From contig CAVEAL010000007.1 in assembly GCA_963613665.1 (NCBI GenBank), positions 26,206-90,205 of the forward strand: a DNA stretch of 64,000 nt, in the 5' to 3' direction. Within the stretch, counting starts at the first letter, position 1; every line of letters starts with the position of its first letter. Below, in pieces: positions 8,252 through 18,417 of the stretch. The translations under genes were made by a program, and so were the position numbers. The stretch comes from F23-B02 sp963613665. Its GTDB lineage: Bacteria; Bacillota; Clostridia; Oscillospirales; Oscillospiraceae. The notes under the pieces were generated by a model that saw only the letters and a list, made by a program, of their open reading frames with translations, had not been told where the DNA came from and did no database searches.

Positions 8252-9411
8252 GCGTTTGCAAGTTCCTCCAATGCTTTGCGTGCCTCATCTGCACGGGCAA
8301 TATAAACGGGAAGCATCTCAATAAGGTGTGCCCGGACGGCATCACGCTTCTCATACAAGCGTATAAATGCCTGTGTTAGTTCATTGCTTTCTTTGAGCTG
8401 CTGCACCGGCAAAACATAGCCGTCCTCCGTCCCAAACAGATCACGGGCAATACCCCGCGCTTTGACGGAATAGCCAACTACCAGCGTCGGAACCCCAGTG
8501 GAGTAAGCAGCAATGGTCGCGTGGGTGCGTGCGCCCACGAAAAAGCTGCATTTGGAAATAATGTACTTCAGCTCTGGGGCAGTATGATCCTCAACCAGAA
8601 TCAGGCGTGGGTTCTGATTAAAATCATCATAGAGCTGTTTCAAGGGAATGCGGTCATCATTGCTGGTCCAAACCACATGCGGGATCAGAGCGATGGATGC
8701 ATCCGTGTTGTCCAAGATATATTGGATGAGAGCTTTGTAGTTTGCATAAGCTGCACCGCAATGCTCTTCACTGACAATGATATGTGGGCTGATATTGATG
8801 CCGATAACATTGCTTTTTAGAAAGCGCTCATCTGTCTCGCATATCTCAGCCCGCATATGGAACGCCGGGTCAGGCATTTGTATAACGTTGGCTCCTGCCG
8901 CCTTAACCGCTTCATAAGTAATGCTTTCTCTGGCTGCAACCAGAGTGTAATGACGTAAATCCTCAGAAACCGAAGGCTCTGCCACGACATTCGGCTCAAT
9001 AGAGCAGCCCCACAAAACGGTTTTAATATGATTCTTTTGGTATGCTGCGTTCAGATAGCCATAAATTGCTGTGTTCCCATAGCAATAATTGTCTCCGCCG
9101 ACAGAAAGTGCTACATCGGCATACCTGCTCAATCGCTGAATCACAGGCATATAATACAGGCCGTCCATATCTGTGTAGTTTCCAGTCAACTTCATCTTGG
9201 CATAAGCCTTAAAAAAGGATATGTCGCGTCGTCTTTCCTCTTTAGCAGAAATGACCTCTGAAATGTTTCCAAGGCCGTATCGAACATCATCACTAATATT
9301 TTCAGACAAAACTGTATACGAAGCATTTCCCAGAAGTTGTACGGTGCCGCGCACGATTGCTTCGCAGCCATGATTTCCGCAGCTACCATTACCATAGAAT
9401 AAAACGTTCAT
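8248..9411 (-). CDS. Polysaccharide pyruvyltransferase family protein
   Basis: 387 residues from ATG 9411; a GTG at 9423 in the same frame overlaps the previous stop and is an alternative. The N-terminus NVLFYGNGSCGNHGCEAIVRGT is the nucleotide-binding-like loop of the PS_pyruv_trans family, and the C-terminal part has SKCSFFVGARTHATIAAYSTGVPTLVVGYSVKARGIA, the other hallmark. Family members such as CsaB transfer pyruvate from PEP to sugars, forming acidic ketals on surface glycans. Its presence with the FrhB-like Fe-S protein in one operon is a common pairing. Confidence 0.9.
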   Translation of the reverse strand: MNVLFYGNGSCGNHGCEAIVRGTVQLLGNASYTVLSENISDDVRYGLGNISEVISAKEERRRDISFFKAYAKMKLTGNYTDMDGLYYMPVIQRLSRYADVALSVGGDNYCYGNTAIYGYLNAAYQKNHIKTVLWGCSIEPNVVAEPSVSEDLRHYTLVAARESITYEAVKAAGANVIQMPDPAFHMRAEICETDERFLKSNVIGINISPHIIVSEEHCGAAYANYKALIQYILDNTDASIALIPHVVWTSNDDRIPLKQLYDDFNQNPRLILVEDHTAPELKYIISKCSFFVGARTHATIAAYSTGVPTLVVGYSVKARGIARDLFGTEDGYVLPVQQLKESNELTQAFIRLYEKRDAVRAHLIEMLPVYIARADEARKALEELANA

Positions 9412-9419
9412 ATTTTTAC

Positions 9420-9962
9420 TCACTTGTCATACCCAATGCCGTCTGCAAGTTTTACTTTCATATCTGCCTTTTCTTCGTCAGATTTATCGGCCCAGAAGGT
9501 CGAAAAAACAGGTCGTTGTTCCATTTGGGCCTTGTGTTTTTTCACAAAGTCCTCATAGCTGCCCACAATACGAATGGGATTGCCAACGGCAATAGAGCCA
9601 GAGGGAATATTCTTTGAGACAACCGAACCAGCGCCAATTACGCAGTTGTCGCCAATGCTCACGCCGGGTAACACAATAGAACCGTGGCCGACAAAGACAT
9701 TGTTGCCTATTCTCACCCTACCGACTTTACTAACTCCAAGCGGGATCTGGGTACTGGCATCATGGGCTAACACCATGACTCCAGTCAAGGTTACGTTATT
9801 TCCAATGGAAACAAGAAACCCATGACCGAAGTCAATATTCGTATTGAATAGGTGAACATTTTCCCCAATCTCTACACCACGAGACCGAAGATACTCAATG
9901 CTATTGTAGTCGATGGGCTTTTTCAAATGTAATTTGATAAGGACTTGATCCCAAAAATTCAT
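9420..9962 (-). CDS. Hexapeptide-repeat (LbetaH) acetyltransferase
   Basis: 180 residues. From about residue 60 on there are imperfect [LIV]-G-x4 turns: IGNNVTLTGVMVLAH, IGNNVFVGHGSIVLPGVSIGDNCVIGAGSVVSKNIPSGSIAVGNP. This is the left-handed beta-helix of CoA-dependent O- and N-acetyltransferases (CysE/MaaA/CapG-like). It probably acetylates a sugar of the repeat unit in the cytoplasm. GGAGA lies upstream of ATG 9962, only 2 nt after the glycosyltransferase stop, so it is cotranslated with its neighbours. Confidence 0.88.
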   Translation of the reverse strand: MNFWDQVLIKLHLKKPIDYNSIEYLRSRGVEIGENVHLFNTNIDFGHGFLVSIGNNVTLTGVMVLAHDASTQIPLGVSKVGRVRIGNNVFVGHGSIVLPGVSIGDNCVIGAGSVVSKNIPSGSIAVGNPIRIVGSYEDFVKKHKAQMEQRPVFSTFWADKSDEEKADMKVKLADGIGYDK

Positions 9963-9964
9963 CG

Positions 9965-11116
9965 TTAGTTTTCTCCATCTATCATAGTTTCAATCTGCTT
10001 CATAACCCTCTCTGGGCTGAACTGTTCGGGGCACTTTGTGTTCTTCTTAATGCGCTGATACAGTTCCTTATCATTCAGGATCGTCAGCACTTTCTCTGCC
10101 AGCGATTCCGGAGACTGCTCTGTCAGCAGGCCATTGACACCATCTTCAATAAACTCACAGGGACCACGGGATTTCGTCACCACGCACGGAACGCCAAGCG
10201 ACATCGCTTCCAATACCGTCAGCCCCTGCGATTCCACATATGACGGGTGAACAAATAGGTCTGCATACTTCATATAGGGATAAGGGTTTGACTTGCTCCC
10301 TTCCAGAATCACATGATCTTTCAGGTCGTTCTCAGCAATCAACGTTTCCAATTTTGAACGCTCAGGGCCTTCACCAACAATATGCCAAGTGAAATCTATA
10401 CCCGTTTCCCGCAGCGCCTTTGCAGCAGGGATGATATTTTCAAAATGCTTCTCTGGCGCAAGGCGACCTACCGAGACAATATGCAGCGCATCACCTGTAT
10501 AGGGCGAACTTGTGGCCTTTCTTCCAATTACCTCAGCATCCAACATATTCGGAATGCAGACCAGCTTATCGGCAAGCTCCGGCAGCTGGCCTTGCAGCAT
10601 GTCCTTGCAGGATTGCGATACTACAGCCACTGTGTCCATCTTACTGCACATATCGCCATAGGCTGTGCGATCCACATTGAATTCGCCGTGGTGCCACCAT
10701 GTAATTTTCCGGTCTGCCTGCACGGAATACGCCGCCAAGTCGGAACAAATCCCCGGTCGAAATCCAATCACGCAATCGTAATGGTGTTTTCCAAGCAGAA
10801 CAGTTGCCGCACGTTTCAATGCACATGCTCCGAAAAACTTTTGTAATAAGAACAGGAGGCGCAACCTTAGACACATCCAATCGTGTGCTGCAATGCACTG
10901 CCGAATCGATGACACAAAGCATCCATAGGTATGATGAATGTCTCGAAACAGCACATGCACTTTGGACGGCAATTCCGAAGCATAGTCACCGATATCCTCC
11001 AGCAGCAAAAGATCAACTGTATATTTCTCATAATTCATGTGTTTGAGAATATCTACAAGTGAACGCTCCACGCCGCCGGTATTCAGATGTCCGTTGATAA
11101 ATAGAATGTGCTTCAT
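9965..11116 (-). CDS. Glycosyltransferase family 4 (GT-B)
   Basis: 383 residues. N-terminal HILFINGHLNTGGVERSLVDIL is the acceptor-side Rossmann start of GT4 enzymes. IVSVGRLAPEKHFENIIPAA and LFVHPSYVESQGLTVLEAMSLGVPCVVT (about 260-320) are the donor-side GT4 motif (E-x7-E). Expected to add one sugar from a nucleotide sugar to the lipid-linked repeat unit at the cytoplasmic face. The start overlaps the upstream GT2 stop by 4 bp. Acceptor and donor are unknown. Confidence 0.92.
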   Translation of the reverse strand: MKHILFINGHLNTGGVERSLVDILKHMNYEKYTVDLLLLEDIGDYASELPSKVHVLFRDIHHTYGCFVSSIRQCIAAHDWMCLRLRLLFLLQKFFGACALKRAATVLLGKHHYDCVIGFRPGICSDLAAYSVQADRKITWWHHGEFNVDRTAYGDMCSKMDTVAVVSQSCKDMLQGQLPELADKLVCIPNMLDAEVIGRKATSSPYTGDALHIVSVGRLAPEKHFENIIPAAKALRETGIDFTWHIVGEGPERSKLETLIAENDLKDHVILEGSKSNPYPYMKYADLFVHPSYVESQGLTVLEAMSLGVPCVVTKSRGPCEFIEDGVNGLLTEQSPESLAEKVLTILNDKELYQRIKKNTKCPEQFSPERVMKQIETMIDGEN

Positions 11117-12132
11117 TTTTTCACTCTGCTGCGTATTCCGGACAGTACTCCCACAAACCGCCGAAGCGCCACCGAACGATACCTAATCGACCAATACAGC
11201 ATTCTAAACGACAGCGGGTATGGACTAACATCGAAGTCCTTCATCATTCGCGCCACACGGGGATTCTCCATCACGGATTTGATTTTACGGTTCTGCTCTT
11301 TCCACGATAGTTCTCGATCGCACAAAATGTAATAAATTTCTGCACGTGTCAGGTAAAACATGTTGGATTTGATCTGCTGGGTGAAATCGTAGTCCTCACA
11401 TTTGGAGAAGAAGTTCTCGGTTTCCTCGTTGATTTTCAGACTACTGTCCCACCACCAGGGCTTGTACGTTTTAGAAGCGGACCCTTCGGTCATGCGATAA
11501 TGATAAAACCGTTCACCCTTCAGATATGCAAAGCTATCGGCACAATACAGCACTTCCGAACCGAAAGGCGCATCCTCGCTGATGAGAATGTCTTCTCGAT
11601 AGGAAAGCTGATTCTTTACAATAATATCTCGCTTGATGAGCATCGCCCAATTTGAGATGGTAATCGGATACTCAATACCGTCCATGACCAGATGTGGATA
11701 TATCTTCTCGCGTATCTGTGCTTTGCTATAAAAGCCAGCAGCTACATTGGGCTGTGTAAACGGAAATTCTTTTTCGCCCTGAAAGCGCACATAGTCACAC
11801 AGTGTCACATCCGCGCCGGTTTGCAGCATTTTCTCGTACATGTCCGGAGAGATCCAGTCATCCGAATCCACAAAAGCAACATATTCTCCCGTGGCAGTGC
11901 GAAGTCCGGCATTCCGTGCGGATGCAGCACGACCGTTAGGCTTGTGGATCACTTTCACTCGCGTATCATGCGCTGCATAATGGTCGCAAAGCGCTGGACT
12001 GCTATCGGTGGAACCATCGTCCACCAAAATCAACTCAAGATCAGAAAGCGTTTGGCTCAAAATACTGTCCACGCACTTTTGCAAATACTTTTCGGCGTTG
12101 TACACCGGAACGATAACACTGACTTTTGGCAT
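11113..12132 (-). CDS. Glycosyltransferase family 2 (GT-A)
   Basis: 339 residues. Starts MPKVSVIVPVYNAEKYLQK, then ELILVDDGSTDSS (about 33-45) and EYVAFVDSDDWISPDMYE (about 88-105), the nucleotide-sugar and DxD-like motifs of GT2 enzymes. The C-terminal half is basic and helical. It adds one sugar to the growing repeat unit. It lies between the phase-variable propeller gene and a GT4 gene in the same operon. No SSR is seen. Confidence 0.92.
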   Translation of the reverse strand: MPKVSVIVPVYNAEKYLQKCVDSILSQTLSDLELILVDDGSTDSSPALCDHYAAHDTRVKVIHKPNGRAASARNAGLRTATGEYVAFVDSDDWISPDMYEKMLQTGADVTLCDYVRFQGEKEFPFTQPNVAAGFYSKAQIREKIYPHLVMDGIEYPITISNWAMLIKRDIIVKNQLSYREDILISEDAPFGSEVLYCADSFAYLKGERFYHYRMTEGSASKTYKPWWWDSSLKINEETENFFSKCEDYDFTQQIKSNMFYLTRAEIYYILCDRELSWKEQNRKIKSVMENPRVARMMKDFDVSPYPLSFRMLYWSIRYRSVALRRFVGVLSGIRSRVKK

Positions 12133-12135
12133 ATC

Positions 12136-13471
12136 TTACCTTCTTTGTTCAACTCCAAATGAGTCGGTTATTTTCTTGATTGCTAATGAGCACAACATAC
12201 TGATTATCCCCGCAGTAAACAGCAGAAGGAATTTTTCGGGCAGCGTGAGCCATCTAAACTGCCCATAAAAGCGTAAGACACATAGTGCCCAAGAACTCCC
12301 CCAAAGCACCGACAGTGAGTGCTTTTTATTAATAAGCATTAGAACCGCAGCGGCAATAATGCAGATTAACACCAACTCGGGTCTGCAAAGGGACTGTACA
12401 AAGTGGTACGTATCCTTCACTACTTGGGTAAAGCTATGCTTTGCTGATATCTCCATGTTTTCTGCTGAGTCGCCAACATCTTGTACAGAGATGCCGTGTA
12501 TATCATCCGGCGAATCACCTGTGCTCATTGAAAGATACCATTCATTGTCTTGCGAGATAACGCCATAAATGCAATAGTACCTATTATCACTGTACAGGAT
12601 GCAGGGACGATAAAAGCCTTCCCAGAAGTTTTCTTTCTGTACGATTTCAGTCGGCTCTTGCCACGAAAGGCCGTCGGAACTTTCGGTATATAAAACTGTA
12701 TCGCTCTTTGCAGAAGTCTCGATGAAAACAAATCGGTACTTATCATCGTGGCTAACAGCGCCGTGCCATATCTGTTGGAGCTCCGGACGGCCGCTAAATG
12801 TGCACTCTGTAACGTTAGACCAAATCTTGCCATCAGGGCTTTCAAGATATGCTAATGCTCCACTGTCTTCGGACGTGGACTGCTGAATTGCCCAGAGTTT
12901 GTATTTCCCATTTTCGTAAACGATACTTGGAGACGTATAGCCTGAGAGTTCTCTCATAACCTCATACTCGCTCCAATGCACACCATCAGAAGAGACCTTC
13001 CTAAAAAGCAGAAGCGTTCCTCCACTCTTAATAGTGGAATCAATTCGCCCGAGATACCAAACCTCAAGTCTGTTCAAATCGTCGTTATAAACGATATGGG
13101 GATCCTTTAGCTCGTCACACGCTGTCTCTTCGTTGAATGCTATCGGATTATACAGCCCATCAGGAGTCGACCAGTGATACATGTCATTTGACACACACAC
13201 ACGGATTTTCCTCGGCTCCATCAGCATAAGGATATGGCGAATATGCCATCCAATAACGAAAACCGTTCCACTCTTGACCCATATCGATTACGGACGGATG
13301 CGTAGGCTGATTTTCTCCATCTATGTAAGTCGCAATATTTAAAACGGCGCTTCCTTCTGAGGCTGAAAACATTGGGGAGAAATAATCGCTCAATGTCAGT
13401 ATGCAACCAAAGCCCCCGAAAAACAAAAGTAACACAAACAGAATAATCGTTGCCTTAGATTTATATCTCAT
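12136..13471 (-). CDS. Membrane-anchored five-bladed-propeller (GH43/32-like) protein, phase-variable candidate, frame broken (OFF)
   Basis: Two overlapping frames make one protein. ATG 13471 opens MRYKSKATIILFVLLLFFGGFG, a signal or membrane anchor, followed by a propeller start (THPSVIDMGQEWNGFRYWMAYSPY). It then stops just after an (AC)6 tract (13191-13202). The rest is open in another frame down to 12136: SNDMYHWSTPDGLYNP, DPHIVYNDDLNRLEVWYLG, SSDGVHWSEYEV, TSPSIVYENGKYKLWAI, ESPDGKIWS, SSDGLSW. This repeated pattern is typical of GH43/GH32-type propellers. Two or three hydrophobic helices end it (about the last 110 residues). Four or seven repeat units would restore one product of about 445 residues; six do not. 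It may trim or bind the glycan outside the cell (inference). A shortened product could start at ATG 13227. Confidence 0.75.
13191..13202. repeat. (AC)6 dinucleotide repeat at the frameshift point of the propeller gene
   Basis: Six perfect AC units (GT on the coding strand) lie exactly where the reading frame changes. On the coding strand CC-(GT)6-CAAATGA reads P-C-V-C-V-K-stop. With n of 4, 7 or 10 units it would continue into the S-N-D-M-Y-H-W frame. Confidence 0.85.
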
Positions 13472-13477
13472 GTCGCG

Positions 13478-14164
13478 TCACCATCTTCTCATCCTTCTAT
13501 ATATTCTTCCTATTTTTACTCTAATCTGCTTATACCAAGGTATCCAACTCATCGAGTACCAGTGGATCGAGTATGTGTTCTCTGTCCTTGTCAGTTTCCC
13601 CGTTGTACTATCCATGGGATTGAAATAATCCTCCGGATAGACATGAATTCCCTCAACAACCTGCTCTTGCCCGTTGCGGACAAGGCCAAAGCGTTCCATC
13701 ACGTTGCTGTTCAGATGCGGGCACCCTACCGGCGTAACGCTACCATCTGGCTGCAAATAGTGAAGCTTTTTGTATTCATCGATCATCGCTTGAATAACAG
13801 GATGGTGGGCTACAGCAGCAATTGTTAACCCTGATGCAACGTATTTATCATTCTCGAACCCAATGAATCCCTCATCATCCAAGAGAGGCGAAATATCCCG
13901 CACGACCTCCACATCGGTGTCAAAGTACACACCACCATACTGCTCCAGCACGATCAGGCGCATGACATCGGACACGAAAGCGTACTTCTTCGCAGCGTAA
14001 GCTTCAGCCATGAAAGGCATGGCGAGATAATCGCAGTTGTCCTCATTCCACTCGCGGATTTCAAAATCCGGGCAGAACTTGCGCCAACTGGCGATGCACT
14101 TCTTGGCCAGCTCCGGCTTTTCACCGCGGCCAAACCAGCAATAGTGGATGATCTTTGGAATCAT
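13478..14164 (-). CDS. GT32 / OCH1-like capsular polysaccharide glycosyltransferase
   Basis: 228 residues from ATG 14164, with GAGG 8 nt upstream. It begins MIPKIIHYCWFGRGEKPELAKKC and has FVSDVMRLIVLEQYGGVYFDTDVEVV, the DxD motif at about 82-84, and ASGLTIAAVAHHPVIQAMI. These are hallmarks of the Gly_transf_sug / OCH1 group, used in many capsule loci to add mannose- or galactose-type sugars. It begins 5 nt after the end of the frameshifted acyltransferase. Confidence 0.9.
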   Translation of the reverse strand: MIPKIIHYCWFGRGEKPELAKKCIASWRKFCPDFEIREWNEDNCDYLAMPFMAEAYAAKKYAFVSDVMRLIVLEQYGGVYFDTDVEVVRDISPLLDDEGFIGFENDKYVASGLTIAAVAHHPVIQAMIDEYKKLHYLQPDGSVTPVGCPHLNSNVMERFGLVRNGQEQVVEGIHVYPEDYFNPMDSTTGKLTRTENTYSIHWYSMSWIPWYKQIRVKIGRIYRRMRRW

Positions 14165-14169
14165 GGGGT

Positions 14170-15205
14170 TTACCTCACAAGATTCAGAATTGGTTTGCTC
14201 AACCATTTGATAACATAGGACGATGCGAGAGACACCGCCAGCAACAGCAGAAAGATTGGAATCGGGTACTTCGCACAGAACACAAAACCGTCAAACAGTA
14301 CCAGATAGAAGAACATGTGGGTAAGCCAGATGTTCGTAGAATGCTCACCAAAATAGCACAGCAAGCCGGTTAGCCACTTCGGCAGTGGGCAAGCGCAGAG
14401 CAGTACGATCGTCACAGTCGCCGTGATAACCGCCACAAAGAGCGGTTGCACAATGCCGTGCACGATAATCATTCCGGCAAACGTAAGGGCTGTGAATATA
14501 TATATATATATATATATTACGAGCCTTAATGGAGGTCAGCCGCTGTCGCAGCAGGGAAATGACCTGTTTTTTGCAAAACAGCATGCCGATGACATAGGGG
14601 AAGTATGAGGTCCCCAGCAAGCCGATGTGGGTGATGATCCACGACAGGATAACGGAATCACAGGCACCCCAGCCCCAGAAACGAATGCCGTAGCCAATGG
14701 TATAGAACACAAGTGTCGATAGGATCACCAGCCATGCAGGGCAGCGCTCCGCAAATCTGCGGGAGAGCGGCTGCAAGGCCACTAACAGGATGTAGGTGTT
14801 CGCATACCACCACGCACCGTTATAGCTGTTCCTGACGGTCAGGCAGTTCAGAAGGAATTCCTTCATGCTTCCGGGAATCGCAGCGTTTCCGGTAAGCAGG
14901 CCGACCAGTGAAAATACCACTGCAATTATCCAGAATGGGATCATGAATCGCAAAAGCCGCTTCCAGCGCTGCTGTAATTCCGTCTTGGATGCTTGCAGAT
15001 AATGGGCATAGCCGCTTACGAAACAGTACATCGCCACGCAGATATCACCGAATAAGCCGAAGTAGTAGATCAGCGGCGTACTCCCAATCCATAGGAGCGG
15101 AGTATATGGCAGGTTTTCTTTTCGGCAGAAAAGATGCAGCATCAGCATGGAAAGAATCGCCACACCTTTGAGCATTTTTGAATTCCGTTTCGTAATGTCC
15201 ATCAT
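14170..15205 (-). CDS. Membrane acyltransferase family 3, phase-variable candidate, frame broken (OFF)
   Basis: ATG 15205 (or 15202) starts MMDITKRNSKMLKGVAILSMLMLHLF, the acyltransferase-3 first helix with its conserved His. Further helices follow (FVSGYAHYL, FMIPFWIIAVVF, YNGAWWYANTYILL, LGTSYFPYVIGMLF). After SIKARN the frame enters an (AT)11 tract and leaves it in the wrong register, ending at 14345 in non-membrane sequence. The correct C-terminal part is open in another frame to 14170 (GMIIVHGIVQPLFVAVITATV, FGEHSTNIWLTHMFFYLV, IKWLSKPIL). Twelve units, as in the ON acyltransferase, would rejoin both parts into about 345 residues. Such enzymes acylate surface sugars. As sequenced no full-length protein is made. 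Confidence 0.82.
14496..14517. repeat. (AT)11 dinucleotide microsatellite at the frameshift point of the second acyltransferase
   Basis: Twenty-two uninterrupted AT bases lie where the membrane-protein frame changes. On the coding strand the tract is preceded by CGT A and followed by TCACAGCC. With 12 units the codons continue ATA TTC ACA GCC into the downstream membrane frame; with the 11 present they give ATT CAC AGC CCT and a wrong C-terminus. Confidence 0.9.
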
Positions 15206-16399
15206 TCACTCCATCAGCGTATAGATTTTTTCAACCGCGGCGCTGTTCGTATAGTCTCGCTTTTTACAGTCCTCTGAAAGCCACTGCATCCGCGCAGGAT
15301 CGCGCAGCAACGCCGCGATGCCAGCGGCGCAGCCCGCATTGTCCATCGGGACAATCACGCCATCTACGCCGTCTTCAAGTTGGCTACCGGAGGTTGCATA
15401 GTTTGTGATAACTACGGGCTTTCCCAGCAACTGTGCCTCACACACAGTGACGGCTTTGCCCTCGTAGCGGGACGGCTGCACATACAGGTCACAAGCTCGC
15501 ATATAGGGGTAGGGGTTGTCCTTCTTGCCGAGGATGATGACGCGGTCCTGCATCCCGGCCTCGGCAATCTTCCGGCAGATCAGCGGCTCGTCGCCGCCGT
15601 AGCCAATGAGATACCATTTTACATCCAGTCCATCCGCTACCAAGCGGCGGCAGATATCCGGCACATTATCGAAGTTTTTAGCATCGCAGAACCGGCCAAC
15701 TGAGAGAAGCAACACACTTCCGCCTGATGGCATATCGTTCTGCGGCTCTTCGGCCTGTTTATAGATCAGCTCTTTCGGCAGAGTATTTTCAATAGTCTGC
15801 ACCTTTCCTGCCAGCTCTGGAAAGGCCGTTTGAAAGCCTTTAGAAGCCTGTTCCGAAACGCCGCAGATGGCATCATACTTGCCCCACATGGCAAGCTCCA
15901 CCGTGCGGTCGAAAGACAGCGCCGTGTAGTCGGTATGTATCCAGGCGGCGTACTTCTTTGCCTTCACCCGTTCTCGTGCAAAGTAGTGCGGTGTTAGAAA
16001 GCTGATGGCAAGGTCATAGGCCTTGTCCGAAATCTGCGGCATAGAGCGCAGTGTGTACTTGTGGCTATACGTCAGCGCTACAATAGAGGGCTTGTCGCTG
16101 GGGTGCTGCTTGTCGAAACGCTGCGCCGCAAGCTTTCCTTGCAGCCGCCCGCAAAGCACGCCGAACTGACCGCTTTTGATAAGCGATGCCATTGGCACGG
16201 CCAGCGACGCATATTGTGGAATCTCTGGTAGGAGCTTTGCCTTGGGGTTCAGATATGGCATCAGTTCCCCGCTGTGCCGCATTAGGAAAAGATCAACATC
16301 ATAGTGGTCATAGTCGATAGAATCCAGTAAGCCCAGCAGACTGCGTTCCACTCCGCCAAGCTCCATGGCCTGTGAGAAGATGAGAATGGATGGTTTCAT
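15206..16399 (-). CDS. Glycosyltransferase family 4 (GT-B)
   Basis: 397 residues. ILIFSQAMELGGVERSLLGLLDS begins the acceptor domain; LLSVGRFCDAKNFDNVPDIC and CDLYVQPSRYEGKAVTVCEAQLLGKPVVITNYATSGSQ (about 320-360) form the donor-binding GT4 signature. Related in pattern to the GT4 at 9965-11116, suggesting the two add similarly linked sugars. Its stop overlaps the start region of the phase-variable acyltransferase. No SSR is seen. Confidence 0.92.
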   Translation of the reverse strand: MKPSILIFSQAMELGGVERSLLGLLDSIDYDHYDVDLFLMRHSGELMPYLNPKAKLLPEIPQYASLAVPMASLIKSGQFGVLCGRLQGKLAAQRFDKQHPSDKPSIVALTYSHKYTLRSMPQISDKAYDLAISFLTPHYFARERVKAKKYAAWIHTDYTALSFDRTVELAMWGKYDAICGVSEQASKGFQTAFPELAGKVQTIENTLPKELIYKQAEEPQNDMPSGGSVLLLSVGRFCDAKNFDNVPDICRRLVADGLDVKWYLIGYGGDEPLICRKIAEAGMQDRVIILGKKDNPYPYMRACDLYVQPSRYEGKAVTVCEAQLLGKPVVITNYATSGSQLEDGVDGVIVPMDNAGCAAGIAALLRDPARMQWLSEDCKKRDYTNSAAVEKIYTLME

Positions 16400-16403
16400 A
16401 TTA

Positions 16404-17519
<1,116 letters not shown>

Positions 17520-17520
17520 G

Positions 17521-18417
17521 TTAATTTCTCGCCTTTCTCCTGATATACCCCGTCAGCGCCCAGCCCGCTGGCGTACACAGCACCGTCAGCAACTTGCGTG
17601 GGGATTCCTTGATATAGTTCTGATTTCCTGCAATCTGGCTGCTGGAGCAGTAGTGAATGCAATCCATCACCAGCCGCTTAAAGGATTCCGGATGCTGCAT
17701 CTTCACCACGCGCCAGAAAGCAAAGCCTTTCGGATTTTTCAGATACTGCCGGAACATATTGTTGCTGGAGCCGTCCGGCTGGTACTCCACATTACAGAGT
17801 ACCTCATTTAGTACGGCCAGCTTATAGTCCTGATCGATCAGAAGGTACTTATAGGCCAGACTGACATACTTTTCGCCTTCAAACACAGGGTACGCCGGAT
17901 AGGCATTGATGATATCCGTGCGGTAGACCAGCTTCTTGTCACCCGCGCCGCCAGCGGCATAGTAACCGGAAAGTGTTGTTTCTGTCATAGCAGCAGGAAA
18001 ATCTTTGCCGATGATCTTTCCTTCAAAGTCGGCGTCAAGACCCACAATGCCCGCATACCCTTTATCTTTGACCTCGGCCCATTTGCGCAGGATTTTCTCT
18101 ACCGCACCATCTGCCAGCATATCGTCGGAATCAACGCAGATGTTCAGTTCCGTGCGGATGTTAGCATAAGCCACATTGTGTGCCGTGTGCATCCCGCCGT
18201 TCTCTTTGTAGATATACTGAATATCAAAGCCGTTATCGCAGCTCTGCCAATCACGCACCAGTTCTGCGGTGTTGTCAGTAGAGCCGTCGTCCACGATCAG
18301 CCAGATGAAGTCCCTGCAATTCTGGCAGCAAAGGCTCTCATATGTGCGCGGCAAAGTGTGCGCCCGATTGTAGGCCGGAGTGAAGATTGTGAGGATAGGT
18401 TCAGCAATTCTGTTCAT
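17521..18417 (-). CDS. Glycosyltransferase family 2 (GT-A)
   Basis: 298 residues. PILTIFTPAYNRAHTLPRTYESL, DFIWLIVDDGSTDNTAELV (about 36-54) and ELNICVDSDDMLADGAVEKIL (about 91-111) are GT2 motifs. The type resembles the family used for galactose-like additions in streptococcal and clostridial capsules. Start ATG 18417 overlaps the upstream GT4 stop (18401) by 17 bp, indicating coupling. Confidence 0.92.
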   Translation of the reverse strand: MNRIAEPILTIFTPAYNRAHTLPRTYESLCCQNCRDFIWLIVDDGSTDNTAELVRDWQSCDNGFDIQYIYKENGGMHTAHNVAYANIRTELNICVDSDDMLADGAVEKILRKWAEVKDKGYAGIVGLDADFEGKIIGKDFPAAMTETTLSGYYAAGGAGDKKLVYRTDIINAYPAYPVFEGEKYVSLAYKYLLIDQDYKLAVLNEVLCNVEYQPDGSSNNMFRQYLKNPKGFAFWRVVKMQHPESFKRLVMDCIHYCSSSQIAGNQNYIKESPRKLLTVLCTPAGWALTGYIRRKARN

